Source of the DNA: Candidatus Methylospira mobilis
Lineage (GTDB): Bacteria > Pseudomonadota > Gammaproteobacteria > Methylococcales > Methylococcaceae
Length of the DNA: 64,000 nt
Assembly (NCBI RefSeq): GCF_009498235.1
Contig: NZ_CP044205.1
Location: 3,535,389-3,599,388, forward strand
Direction: 5' to 3'
Part shown: in pieces, positions 39,140-47,986 of the stretch
Position numbering within the stretch: position 1 is the first letter of the stretch
Layout of the letters: each line of letters begins with the position of its first letter
The notes under the pieces: generated by a model
The model's database searches: none
Told to the model about the DNA's origin: nothing
The model's input: only the letters and a program-made list of their open reading frames with translations
Translations under genes and position numbers: made by a program

Positions 39140-39547
39140 TCGTGGAAATAACATGATCTGTTTACTGCAGTTTTGGACGTGAAGGAGCCTTGGGAAGTAG
39201 AGGCTATCTGCTCCGATCCGGAAACAGGAGCCATCCATTTCGATCTATTCTGTAAAATCAGACGTTCGAATTGCGTTGTTGCGACCATGAAAATCAGCCC
39301 GTTGATGGTCCTCAGTCGCGTAGCTGTCAGCATCTGCATTTTTCCAGTATCAAGCCTTTCTCCATGCTGCCGCCCCGAAGCAAGATGCGGAAACTGTGGC
39401 AAGGTCACGCAAGTACCCATACCGTGCTCGCGGCTGCGGCCGGGCAGTGACTTTACCTTACTGATGGTTATGCTGGCAGGAAATCACGTAACCGTTCGCG
39501 GCTTTTCCAAACCTGTGTTTTCTACTCAGTTGAAAGACGGGAAATAG
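39140..39547 (+). pseudogene. ISL3-family transposase remnant
   Basis: Reads DLFTAVLDVKEPWEVEAI, DPETGAIHFDLFC at its start, and CGNCGKVTQVPIPCSRLRPG with SDFTLLM further on, the N-terminal zinc-finger region of ISL3 transposases. The middle part is out of phase or replaced and the rest of the protein is missing. No gene is seen from here to 39804. Confidence 0.55.
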
Positions 39548-39804
39548 CATGTGAGTGTTTATTGGGAGATGAGGCTACTCAACACCTCCGACGTTTTCGA
39601 ATATCGGTACGCTATCTGTTGCGGTTCATGTCGCTTTACAAAAACAAAATGCAAAAATTGTGAACGCTATCGGAACCATCAAGCAAGCACAAGACTACAG
39701 CCGGTAATCATTTAGTGTATGGGCAGCGCTGTCGACAGGTTTGAGTTGCATTCACCCGGCGCCTTGCGTAGTATTCGCCCCGAAGTTTGGCGTTATAATG
39801 GCTC

Positions 39805-40731
39805 ATGCAGAGGTTTTGCGTTATCTCGGAACTTGTATCAAAGAACGATCAGCTGATTCAGTCGTTTCAGGATGGCTTATGGCTGGAAGAAGGCCTGAGC
39901 GTAAACACGCAGAAGGCTTATGTCAGCGATCTCACCCTTTTCGCACTATGGTTGAAGCAGCAGGCCGAAAAATGGCTGCCGGAAGCCAATGGCGCGGATA
40001 TCGAAGCCTATCTCTCCAAGCGCGTCAAGGAAAATGCCAGCCTGCGCAGCAGTGCGCGCCTGGTATCATCGTTACGCAAGTTTTATGCGTCCCTGGTGCG
40101 TCAGGGAAAACTGGAGTTCAATCCCTGTTTGCAGATTCAAGCGCCGCATATCGGCAAGCCGTTGCCGCAAGCGTTGAGCGAAAATGATGTCGAAATGCTG
40201 CTGCTCGCCCCCGATGAAAGCGATGCGCGCGAACAGCGCGACCGGGCCATGCTGGAGTTGCTTTATGCTACCGGTTTGCGTGTAACCGAGCTGGTAACCT
40301 TGCGTATCGATCAAGTCAGCTTGCGTCAAGGGGTGGTCAGGGTAACCGGTAAAGGCAGCAAGGATCGATTGGTACCCTTGGGGGAAGAAGCCGTTTCATG
40401 GATAGAGCGCCATCTGATTGATGGGCGTCCTGCGCTGCTGGGAAGACGGCAAAGCGATGATCTGTTCGTTACCGAGCGCGGAAGCGCAATGACGAGACAG
40501 GCCTTCTGGCATCTTGTCAAGCGGTATGCGTTCAGGGCGGGGATACACAAGCACCTTTCTCCGCATACCCTGCGTCACGCCTTTGCCACGCATTTGTTGA
40601 ATCACGGCGCGGATTTGCGCGTGGTGCAAATGCTGCTCGGCCATAGCGATTTATCCAGTACGCAGATTTATACGCATATTGCCCAACAGCGCTTGAAGGA
40701 GTTGCATACCCGCTGTCATCCCCGCGGCTGA
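39805..40731 (+). CDS. xerD: Tyrosine recombinase XerD
   Basis: 308 residues. With XerC it resolves chromosome dimers at dif, activated by FtsK. SAM-like core-binding domain (LWLEEGLSVNTQKAYVSDL) and catalytic domain: Arg in YATGLRVTELVTL, Lys in GKGSKDRLVPLG, HTLRHAFATHLL, LGHSDLSSTQIYTH with Tyr nucleophile. The ending LKELHTRCHPRG is that of XerD rather than XerC. First core gene after the accessory region. Confidence 0.93.
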   Translation: MQRFCVISELVSKNDQLIQSFQDGLWLEEGLSVNTQKAYVSDLTLFALWLKQQAEKWLPEANGADIEAYLSKRVKENASLRSSARLVSSLRKFYASLVRQGKLEFNPCLQIQAPHIGKPLPQALSENDVEMLLLAPDESDAREQRDRAMLELLYATGLRVTELVTLRIDQVSLRQGVVRVTGKGSKDRLVPLGEEAVSWIERHLIDGRPALLGRRQSDDLFVTERGSAMTRQAFWHLVKRYAFRAGIHKHLSPHTLRHAFATHLLNHGADLRVVQMLLGHSDLSSTQIYTHIAQQRLKELHTRCHPRG

Positions 40732-40741
40732 GCGCTTTGCA

Positions 40742-40832
40742 GGAGCTGGCTTCAGCCCGCGAAACCTCGGCGCGGATTGACCTGTAAATCGTGGGAAAAA
40801 GCCAAATCGCGGGCTGAAGCCCGCTCCTACAG
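40742..40832. repeat. REP-type inverted pair between xerD and lpxA
   Basis: Two palindromic units, GGAGCTGGCTTCAGCCCGCG and CGCGGGCTGAAGCCCGCTCC, face each other across ~45 bases. These GTAGGAGC-type repeats are common extragenic elements in gammaproteobacteria and may act as terminator or gyrase site. Confidence 0.75.
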
Positions 40833-40882
40833 TATTTATGAGCTGCGGGAAAGGAACTCGAACAGTTGAATTTGGAGCTTAC

Positions 40883-41665
40883 ATGTCTGTGAATATACAT
40901 CCAAGCGCCGTGGTTTCCCCTGAGGCCAAACTGGGCGCGGGCGTAACGATAGGGCCTTTCGCGGTAATTGAAGACCGAGTGGAAATCGGCGACGATTGCG
41001 TTATCGGCGCACATGCCGTCATCCAACCCTGGGTGCGCATGGGGGCAAGGAATACGATTCATCCGACGGCGGTAATCGGCGGCTTGCCGCAGGATCTAGC
41101 CTTTGATCCGGAACAGGAAACATGGGTCGAAATCGGCGAAAACAACGTGTTTCGCGAAGGCGTTACCATCAGCCGCGCAACCCAACCGGGACAGGCAACG
41201 CGCATCGGCTCCCATTGCTACCTGATGAACAACAGCCATGTCGGCCATGACTGCACGGTGGGCGACTACACGATTTTCGCCGGCGGCGCAACGCTGGGCG
41301 GACATGTCCATGTAGGGGACAGGGTGTTTCTCGGCGGCGGCGTGATGACGCACCAGTTTTGCCGCATCGGCAGTTATGCGATGCTGCAGGGACTGGCCGG
41401 CATCAATAAAGATGTATTGCCGTTCATGATGGTGGGCGGACGGCCCGGCAAACATTACCGGCTCAATCTGGTCGGCATGCGCCGCGCCGGCATCGACGGC
41501 GACCGGCTGAAAGCCGTATCCGCCGCGATACGCCGCATACGCAGCGGCGCGGGGCTGGAAGGACTGCCGGATACCCCCGAGCTGGCTTATTTGGCCGCAT
41601 GGCTGGCGGAACCGGGCAAGCGCGGCGTTCTGCCGTTTATAGACATACGTCGCGATACAGATTGA
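40883..41665 (+). CDS. lpxA: LpxA acyltransferase, probably UDP-GlcNAc3N-selective
   Basis: 260 residues of left-handed beta-helix hexapeptide repeats (AKLGAGVTIGPFAVIEDRVE). Catalytic His is in LMNNSHVGHDCTVGDY, and the C-terminal helical part begins RLNLVGMRRAGI. First step of lipid A synthesis, adding the 3-position acyl chain. The next genes gnnA and gnnB make the 3-amino sugar, so this LpxA should form an amide as in Acidithiobacillus. ATG 40883 follows GGAG. Confidence 0.9.
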   Translation: MSVNIHPSAVVSPEAKLGAGVTIGPFAVIEDRVEIGDDCVIGAHAVIQPWVRMGARNTIHPTAVIGGLPQDLAFDPEQETWVEIGENNVFREGVTISRATQPGQATRIGSHCYLMNNSHVGHDCTVGDYTIFAGGATLGGHVHVGDRVFLGGGVMTHQFCRIGSYAMLQGLAGINKDVLPFMMVGGRPGKHYRLNLVGMRRAGIDGDRLKAVSAAIRRIRSGAGLEGLPDTPELAYLAAWLAEPGKRGVLPFIDIRRDTD

Positions 41666-41682
41666 TAAGGCATGGAACTGAT

Positions 41683-42621
41683 ATGAGTAGATTGAAATGT
41701 GCGGTTATCGGCGCGGGCTATCTGGGTAAATTCCATGCCGAAAAATATGCCGGATTGCCGGACTGCGAACTGGTCGCCGTGGTAGATAACAACGCCGAAA
41801 CCGCGCAGGCCATAGCATGGAAACACGGCGTTCGAGCACTGACCGATTATCAGGAACTGCTGGGGAAGGTGGATGCGGTCAGCATCGTGGTGCCGACCAG
41901 CCTGCATTATCAGGTTGCCCGCGATTTTCTGCTGCACGGCGCGCATGTGCTGGTAGAAAAACCGATTACCGTGACCGTGGAAGAGGCGGATGAACTGATA
42001 AAAATCGCTGATGAAAAACGGCTCAAGCTGATGGTCGGCCATCTGGAGCGCTTCAACGCCGCGCTGCTCGGCATGAACCTGACCGAGCAGAAACCGCTGT
42101 TCATCGAATCGCACCGTCTGGCGCCGTTCAATCCGCGCGCCAACGACGTCAGCGTAGTGCTGGATTTGATGATCCACGATATCGACATCATTCTGGACAT
42201 CGTCGATTCCGAAGTGGAGCGCATCGACGCCAAGGGCGTTACCGTGCTGACCTCGGATACCGATATCGCCAACGCTCGCATCGTGTTTAAAAGCGGCTGC
42301 GTCGCGAATGTCACCGCCAGCCGCGCCAGCCTCAAGGTCGAGCGTAAAATGCGTTTGTTCATGCCGAATTGCTATGTCTCGGTCGATTTTCAGAACCGCA
42401 TACTGGCGCAGTATCGCAAGGGCGAAAAGGAAATGTATCCCGGCGTACCGGAGATTGTCAGCGAAGAAGCCGCTTATGAAAACGGCGACGCGTTGCTTGC
42501 GGAAATTCAGCACTTTGTCGATTGTATCCGCGAAGATCGCGAACCACTGGTTTCCGGCCACGCCGGACGGCGCGCGCTGGCTACCGCGATTGCGATTACC
42601 GAGTTATTGAAGCAGGATTGA
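41683..42621 (+). CDS. gnnA: UDP-GlcNAc 3-dehydrogenase GnnA (Gfo/Idh/MocA family)
   Basis: 312-residue NAD-dependent oxidoreductase. Rossmann motif AVIGAGYLGKFHAEKYA, then VEKPITVTVEEADEL with the catalytic Lys and LDLMIHDIDIILDIV with the conserved His. GnnA oxidises the 3-hydroxyl of UDP-GlcNAc so that GnnB can aminate it. Identification rests on family plus position between lpxA and lpxB, the known gnn arrangement. Start ATG 41683, 17 bases after lpxA. Confidence 0.82.
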   Translation: MSRLKCAVIGAGYLGKFHAEKYAGLPDCELVAVVDNNAETAQAIAWKHGVRALTDYQELLGKVDAVSIVVPTSLHYQVARDFLLHGAHVLVEKPITVTVEEADELIKIADEKRLKLMVGHLERFNAALLGMNLTEQKPLFIESHRLAPFNPRANDVSVVLDLMIHDIDIILDIVDSEVERIDAKGVTVLTSDTDIANARIVFKSGCVANVTASRASLKVERKMRLFMPNCYVSVDFQNRILAQYRKGEKEMYPGVPEIVSEEAAYENGDALLAEIQHFVDCIREDREPLVSGHAGRRALATAIAITELLKQD

Positions 42622-42982
42622 GTAAACCACCAAACGCCACAGGAAAAAAATAATTGTCCACGAAAAACACGAAAGGCACGAAAGGCACGAAAAGTGGAGA
42701 AAGCTTAAGGAAATACTGAATAAAGCGTTTCTTTTCATGGCTCGACAAGGCTCTCCTGAGCGTAGTCGAAGGGCTCTCCAGTCGCATTCGCGGCGCTACG
42801 CCCACGAACAGAAATAACCACCTGCCGTTCGTCCTGAGCCTGTCGAAGGGCCGTTCACGGTTCGGCTAGCTCACCGGAGACCGGGTTTATCCCTCTGCCG
42901 TCAGCTTTATTTTCGTGCTTTTCGTGTCTTTCGTGGACAAAAAATATCTATCAAGTATCTAAAAATTTTGGAGTCGCTGTTT
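42622..42982. repeat. Repeat-filled 361-bp gap in the gnnA-gnnB cluster
   Basis: Holds CACGAAAGG-type short tandem repeats near 42663-42695 and again near 42915-42945, and between them a block GTCCTGAGCCTGTCGAAGGG with CATTCGCGGCGCTACGCCCA. The latter module recurs inverted at 47063-47145. No gene is present. The rest of the cluster is tightly spaced, so this is an inserted extragenic repeat. Confidence 0.7.
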
Positions 42983-44077
42983 ATGATCCCCATGGTTGAT
43001 TTGAAAATCCAGTACGCGCTTTTGAAGGATGAAATCGATGCCGGTTTGCACAGCGCACTGGACAGCTGCGCCTTTATACTGGGCCCGAATGTGCAGGCTT
43101 TCGAGCAGGAATCCGCGCAATACCTGGGCGTCAAACATGCGATAGGCGTCGCATCAGGCACCGATGCGCTGCATTTTGCGCTGCTCGCCGCCGGCGTCAA
43201 GGCCGGAGATGAAGTCATTACCACCGCCTTCACCTTCATTGCCACGGCAGAAGCGATACGCTATATCGGCGCGAAACCGGTTTTCGTCGATATCGACCCG
43301 CGCACCTTCAATATCGATCCGGCAGCGATAGAAGCAGCCATCACCGAACGCACCACGGCGGTTATGCCGGTGCACCTGTTCGGACAGCCATGCGACATGG
43401 CTGCTATTCAAGCTCTTTGCGAACGCCACGGTTTGAAGCTGGTTGAGGATTGCGCGCAGTCCTTCGGCGCGACGGAGGCAGGCAGGCAAACCGGCAGCAT
43501 CGGGCTTGCGGCCGGTTTCAGCTTTTTCCCGAGCAAAAACCTCGGCGGCTACGGCGACGGTGGACTGGTCACTACCGACTCCGACGATATGGCCCTGCAT
43601 ATTAAAAGCCTGCGCAACCATGGCTCGCAAGTACGTTATTATCATGACGAAATCGGCTACAACAGCCGCCTGGACGAACTGCAGGCCGTCATCCTGCGCG
43701 TCAAGCTGAAACGCATCGACGCCTTCAATGAAGGCAGACGCCGCGCTGCGCATCTGTACTCCGAACTGATGGCCGATCTGCCGCTGGAAACGCCTCATGA
43801 AGACGGTATCGGCGCCCATGTCTATCATCAATATACGCTGCTGAGCGATCGCCGCGACGCCATCATGCAGGCATTGCAGCAGCAAAAGATTGGCTGCGCG
43901 GTGTATTACCCGGTACCGCTGCACCAGCAAAAAGTGTTCGCCGAGAACTGTAAAGGACAGGTATTACCGGTTACCGAAGCGGTGGCGGCGCGCTGTTTGT
44001 CGCTGCCGATTTATCCGGAACTTACGGAAGCGCAAATCCGCGAGATAGTCGCGGTCATCCGCTCGGTGCCGGCCTGA
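42983..44077 (+). CDS. gnnB: UDP-3-keto-GlcNAc aminotransferase GnnB (DegT/DnrJ family)
   Basis: 364-residue PLP enzyme that aminates the 3-keto sugar from GnnA with glutamate to give UDP-GlcNAc3N. DegT signatures: GVASGTDALHFALLAAGV, PVHLFGQPCDM, EDCAQSFGA, and the PLP Lys in FSFFPSKNLGGYGDGG. Start ATG 42983 with GGAG nine bases upstream; a TTG 15 bases earlier is less likely. Confidence 0.84.
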   Translation: MIPMVDLKIQYALLKDEIDAGLHSALDSCAFILGPNVQAFEQESAQYLGVKHAIGVASGTDALHFALLAAGVKAGDEVITTAFTFIATAEAIRYIGAKPVFVDIDPRTFNIDPAAIEAAITERTTAVMPVHLFGQPCDMAAIQALCERHGLKLVEDCAQSFGATEAGRQTGSIGLAAGFSFFPSKNLGGYGDGGLVTTDSDDMALHIKSLRNHGSQVRYYHDEIGYNSRLDELQAVILRVKLKRIDAFNEGRRRAAHLYSELMADLPLETPHEDGIGAHVYHQYTLLSDRRDAIMQALQQQKIGCAVYYPVPLHQQKVFAENCKGQVLPVTEAVAARCLSLPIYPELTEAQIREIVAVIRSVPA

Positions 44078-44084
44078 CGCTGTT

Positions 44085-45251
44085 GTGAACGACACATTGA
44101 GCGAACGGTCGCGCAGCCCGCTGGTGATGCTGGTTGCCGGGGAAGCCTCCGGCGATCAGCATGCCGCCAGCCTGTTCCTGGAGCTGAAAAGGCGCATACC
44201 CGGAGTCAGGGCCATCGGCATGGGCAGCTCGAAAATGCGGGCGGCGGGCGTCGATATCCGTTTCGACTCGTCGTCGATCGGCGTTATCGGCGTTACAGAA
44301 GTGATCAGGCATTACGGCAAGATCCGCGCTGTCCTGCAGCAAATGAAGCGGCTTGCAGCATCAGAGCGCCCCGACCTGCTGATCTGCGTCGATTACCAGG
44401 CATTTAACTTCCAGCTCGCCAAATATGCCAGGTCGATCGGCATCAAGGTGTTATTCTATGTGAGTCCGCAGGTTTGGGCTTCGCGTCCGTGGCGGGTGAA
44501 AAAATACGGCAAGGCCATCGACCACATGGCGGTGATATTTCCGTTCGAGCAGCCGTTTTACGAATCCTACCGGATACCGGTAACCTATGTCGGGCATCCG
44601 CTGGCGGGAAAAGTAAGGCCCAGCGCGGATAAATCCGTACTGATCAACGAATTCGGGTTGGACCCGCTGCGTCCGGTGATCGGTTTGCTGCCGGGCAGCC
44701 GCGCCAACGAAATCAGGCGTCTGCTGCCGGTGATACGCGACGCCGTAGTGTTGCTGGCGGCGCGCTATCCGCAGGCGCAATTCATGCTCAGTCAGGCGCC
44801 GACAGTGGATGACGGCGCGCTCGATGAGGTGCTGGCGTCATGTCCGGCGGCAATACGACGCATCAAGGCGCGCAACCATGACGTACTGGCCTGTTGCGAC
44901 GTGGCAGTTACCGTGTCCGGGACCGCCACACTGGAAGTCGCGCTGTCGCGCGTGCCGATGCTGATTATCTACAAAGTCGCGCCGCTTACCTACTGGCTGG
45001 GACGCTGGCTGATCAATATCCCGTTCATCGGCATGCCGAATATACTGGCCGGACGCGCCATCGTGCGCGAATTGATACAGCACGAAGCGAGCGGACCGGC
45101 CATAGCCGGCGAGGTGGGGCAACTACTGGACGATACGGAATACGCCGCTCAAATGCGGCGAGATCTCGATGATGTCAGCCGCATGCTCGGCGAGGGCGGC
45201 GGTTCCGCCAATCTGGCCGGTCTGGCCTGTCGGATGCTGGAATATGGCTAA
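44085..45251 (+). CDS. lpxB: Lipid-A-disaccharide synthase
   Basis: 388 residues, GT19 glycosyltransferase joining UDP-diacyl sugar and lipid X at the inner membrane. Motifs VMLVAGEASGDQHAASL, DYQAFNFQLAKYAR, FYVSPQVWASRPWRVKKY, VGHPLAG and LLPGSRANEIRRLLP are all present. Start is GTG 44085, seven bases after gnnB. Completes the lpxA-gnnA-gnnB-lpxB cluster. Confidence 0.96.
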   Translation: MNDTLSERSRSPLVMLVAGEASGDQHAASLFLELKRRIPGVRAIGMGSSKMRAAGVDIRFDSSSIGVIGVTEVIRHYGKIRAVLQQMKRLAASERPDLLICVDYQAFNFQLAKYARSIGIKVLFYVSPQVWASRPWRVKKYGKAIDHMAVIFPFEQPFYESYRIPVTYVGHPLAGKVRPSADKSVLINEFGLDPLRPVIGLLPGSRANEIRRLLPVIRDAVVLLAARYPQAQFMLSQAPTVDDGALDEVLASCPAAIRRIKARNHDVLACCDVAVTVSGTATLEVALSRVPMLIIYKVAPLTYWLGRWLINIPFIGMPNILAGRAIVRELIQHEASGPAIAGEVGQLLDDTEYAAQMRRDLDDVSRMLGEGGGSANLAGLACRMLEYG

Positions 45252-45283
45252 AACAGGGATACGGCAAACTTCGGGAGAGAACC

Positions 45284-45793
45284 ATGAGCCGCGCTTTTGT
45301 AAAAGAATCGGATAACAACAGCTCTGTATCGGATTTGCCGGAAAGGCCGCAAAGCCCTTACACCAACTATGTGACGCGTAGCGGTCTGGAGCAGATCCGG
45401 CAGCGCATCAAGGATCTGCTCGCGCAAAAAGCCGCGTTGAACAAAGAGGACGGCGACCTGTCAGCACAAACGCAACGCGCAGCGATAGAACGCGATCTGC
45501 GTTATTATGAAGCGCGCGAGGAAAGCGCCGAGCTGGTCGACCCGGCGCTTCAGGATGCCGCGCATGTGCATTTCGGCGCAACTGTCGTGGTGGTTGCCGA
45601 TACCGAAGACAGGCAGCAGACATTCAGCATCGTCGGCGAGGACGAAGCCGATGCCGAAATCGGCAAGATCAGCTGGATTTCACCATTGGCAAAAGCTTTG
45701 CTTAACGCCCGGGTAGGAGAACATGTGACATGGCCGCGCCCGCTCGGCGACCTGGACTTGCGGTTGCTGTCCATCCATAAAGCGGACGCATGA
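45284..45793 (+). CDS. greB: GreA/GreB-family transcription elongation factor
   Basis: 169 residues. Opens SRAFVKESDN with LPERPQSPYTNYVTRSGLEQ, the GreB-like N-terminus, then a coiled-coil that enters the RNA polymerase secondary channel, and a C-terminal FKBP-like domain (ISWISPLAKALLNARVGEHV). It stimulates RNA cleavage in backtracked complexes. The coiled-coil tip retains acidic residues (NKEDGDL). Stop overlaps the following gene (ATGA). Confidence 0.9.
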   Translation: MSRAFVKESDNNSSVSDLPERPQSPYTNYVTRSGLEQIRQRIKDLLAQKAALNKEDGDLSAQTQRAAIERDLRYYEAREESAELVDPALQDAAHVHFGATVVVVADTEDRQQTFSIVGEDEADAEIGKISWISPLAKALLNARVGEHVTWPRPLGDLDLRLLSIHKADA

Positions 45794-46521
45794 CTGTCGC
45801 CATGCCGCAAACGTTTGCAGACGCCTTTAGAATACGCCACAGTGCGCGCGCCAAACGCCTGCGTCTGGTGGTCAAACCCGGCTTGGTGGAACTGGTCGCT
45901 CCATTGGCGGCCAACGAACGTCAGGCGCAGGATTTTCTGGCGCGCCATCGTAGCTGGGCTGAAAAGAAACTGCATGAAATGGCTGCGCATCAAACCGGCG
46001 CCGCTCACATATCGCTGTCCGCCGCCACCAGTCTGCCCTGGCGCGGCAAGGAAATACCGCTCACCATATTGGATGAACCTCGGCGTAATGCGCGCGTGGA
46101 GTTATCCGACGAGGCCTGCGTCATCCGTTTGCCGGCCACTACCCTGGGCGCGGCGCGGGAACAGTTGCTCGATCGTGCGTTGATGACGGCGGCGCAAAAG
46201 CGGCTTGGCGTACGCATAGACTACTGGATACAGCGGCATGCGGCGCGCTACGGCTTATACCCGCGCGCAACCCGCATCAAGCGCATGAAGTCGCGCTGGG
46301 GCAGCTGCGGCCCGCGTAACGATCTGAATATCAACCTGCTGCTGGCGTTTGTACCGGACGGCGTGCTGGAATACGTGGTCGTGCATGAATTATGTCATAT
46401 CCGCGAGCGCAATCACGGTCCGGCGTTCTGGCAGCTGGTCGCGCTGCATCTGCCCGAGTATATGCAGCAGCGGCGCTGGCTGAAGACCCACGGTTCGGCT
46501 TTACTGCAGAGATTTTGCTGA
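45790..46521 (+). CDS. YgjP-like zinc metallopeptidase domain protein (DUF45/M48-like)
   Basis: 243 residues. N-terminal strand-rich part (RIRHSARAKRLRLVVKPGLV), then the YgjP signature RIKRMKSRWGSCGPRNDLN and the zinc motif VVHELCHIRERNHGPAFW (HExxH with third His). The substrate is unknown; some members associate with restriction systems but this lies among core genes. Starts in the greB stop. Confidence 0.88.
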   Translation: MTVAMPQTFADAFRIRHSARAKRLRLVVKPGLVELVAPLAANERQAQDFLARHRSWAEKKLHEMAAHQTGAAHISLSAATSLPWRGKEIPLTILDEPRRNARVELSDEACVIRLPATTLGAAREQLLDRALMTAAQKRLGVRIDYWIQRHAARYGLYPRATRIKRMKSRWGSCGPRNDLNINLLLAFVPDGVLEYVVVHELCHIRERNHGPAFWQLVALHLPEYMQQRRWLKTHGSALLQRFC

Positions 46522-46524
46522 TCC

Positions 46525-47031
46525 ATGCCTATAAAGAAATCGAAAAACAAGCACGAACTCCTGCTCAATATAGTGTTGATCGTGGCGCTGCTTGCCGGAA
46601 CGCAATGGTACGCCGCGCACGGACTGGCGTCCGGCGCGCCTCCACCGCTCAACGGACAGATGCTGGACGGCAAAACATTCAATCTCACCGATTTCGACGG
46701 GCGCTCCGCCGTCATTTATTTCTGGGCAAGCTGGTGCGGCATTTGCGGGCAGATGCAAAGCGGCATGAAACAGATTGCGCAAACCACCCCGCTTATCAGC
46801 GTGGCGATGCAGTCGGGCGATGCCGCCGAAGTGGTGCAATATATGGCGGAACATGACTTTCACCCGGACACTTTGCTGGACGAAAGCGGCAGTTTGTCGA
46901 AGACTTACGGAATTAAAGGCGTACCCGCGATCTTTATCCTCGACCCGCAAGGCAGGCTGCGTTTCGCTACTTCCGGTTTTACCACGACCTGGGGCATCCG
47001 CTTACGCTTGTGGCTGGCGGAAAATTTTTAG
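46525..47031 (+). CDS. Membrane-anchored thioredoxin-like disulfide oxidoreductase
   Basis: 168 residues. One N-terminal helix (ELLLNIVLIVALLAG) anchors a periplasmic TlpA/ScsD-like thioredoxin domain with YFWASWCGICGQMQ (CGIC active site) and the cis-Pro in KGVPAIFILD. Probable role: reduction or isomerisation of periplasmic disulfides. Starts 3 bases after the peptidase stop, so co-transcribed. Confidence 0.85.
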   Translation: MPIKKSKNKHELLLNIVLIVALLAGTQWYAAHGLASGAPPPLNGQMLDGKTFNLTDFDGRSAVIYFWASWCGICGQMQSGMKQIAQTTPLISVAMQSGDAAEVVQYMAEHDFHPDTLLDESGSLSKTYGIKGVPAIFILDPQGRLRFATSGFTTTWGIRLRLWLAENF

Positions 47032-47432
47032 GGCTAAGGATATGGTCATAAATAACTTCCCGTTCGTGGGCGTAGCGCCGCGAATGCGGCTGGAGAGCTT
47101 GTCGAAAACCATGAACGGCCCTTCGACAAGCTCAGGGCGAACGGGGGATGTTGTAAATTCGGGAAGTTATTTTCTGCCATGTCCTAACGTACAAAAGGTT
47201 GCAACTACTCTGCTGCCGTTGCCCGCCCCTGCAAGGGGGGCCAAGCCCAAACCGCCGAAAATTCTGTCGGCTACACGAGCGTTACCGTGCAAATCGCGAA
47301 GCGCCCCCCCTCCTCTGCCGGGTGATGGAAATCGGGCGTGGCGCACGCGTTTGCATGATAAGGGCGACGCTTGCGCCACGACCGGTTAGGTCTTAACCTG
47401 ATCTTAGCTTGAAAGACATACAGTTTGTCCAT
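47032..47432. other. Repeat-rich intergenic DNA
   Basis: 47063-47145 holds the extragenic repeat modules GGGCGTAGCGCCGCGAATGC and GGCCCTTCGACAAGCTCAGG, inverted relative to those at 42740-42860. The remainder is GC-rich with no convincing gene. Confidence 0.6.
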
Positions 47433-47440
47433 GGTTTGAC

Positions 47441-47604
47441 GTAACTGTTCAGCTACTGGCTCTGGGTCTACGGGTAAGGCTGTCGAGACACGCCGTGAAT
47501 CCATCCATGGAGGCTCGACTGCGGCATCCTTGCCGCAGACGGTCTCGCCAACCTTACCCGTAGCTCCTTTTCCATCGTTACGCTAGGTGGTGCTGAATAG
47601 TTAC
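47441..47604. mobile_element. 164-bp MITE with GTAAC termini and 8-bp target duplication
   Basis: Terminal repeats GTAACTGTTCAGC (47441-47453) and GCTGAATAGTTAC (47592-47604), 12 of 13 complementary. Flanked by GGTTTGAC on both sides (47433-47440, 47605-47612). Inside is a long imperfect palindrome (CTACGGGTAAGG...CCTTACCCGTAG) with an inner GCGGCATCCTTGCCGC. Termini and 8-bp duplication recall IS66-type elements (inference). A relative lies at 58573-58728. Confidence 0.88.
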
Positions 47605-47730
47605 GGTTTGACAAGTATTTGTCATAACCAGGATGTTTGCCAGTTAATGATCGTTTTGACGATACATTCTATTTTTCTATTACTTACGATAACTGCGGAA
47701 TTTTCGGCGGTTTGGGCTTAGACCCCCACC

Positions 47731-47873
47731 ATGCGGGAACAGGCGGCGACCTTAAGCGCCGAGGTGGCAACATTGCAGGCGCAGGCCGAAGATTGGGAGA
47801 AACGCGGTGGATGGGCGAAGCTCATTACCTGCGGCGAAAAAAGGCGCTTATGTGTCCAGATAGACACCAAGCA
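47731..47873 (+). pseudogene. Fragment of an unknown mobile-element gene cut by IS21 copy 2
   Basis: Frame reads MREQAATLSAEVATLQAQAE then GGWAKLITCGEKRRLCVQID and meets the IS at 47874. The helical start and CG..RLCV motif recall small proteins of integrative elements, but no function can be named. The 47613-47730 stretch before it shows nothing. Confidence 0.5.
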
Positions 47874-47986
47874 TGTTGTCGCTGACCGAAAACTGACCCA
47901 TGTAGAGGTGGTTTGCTGATTCAAAAGTGACCCAGGTGTTCTACTTGCCCTGTCCAATTTTTGGGCAGGAGATAAAGGTGATCACT

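Noticed and set aside
39805-40731. Assigning this recombinase as XerC or as the island integrase
   Set aside because: The C-terminal ending HPRG and spacing fit XerD, and it starts a core gene block.
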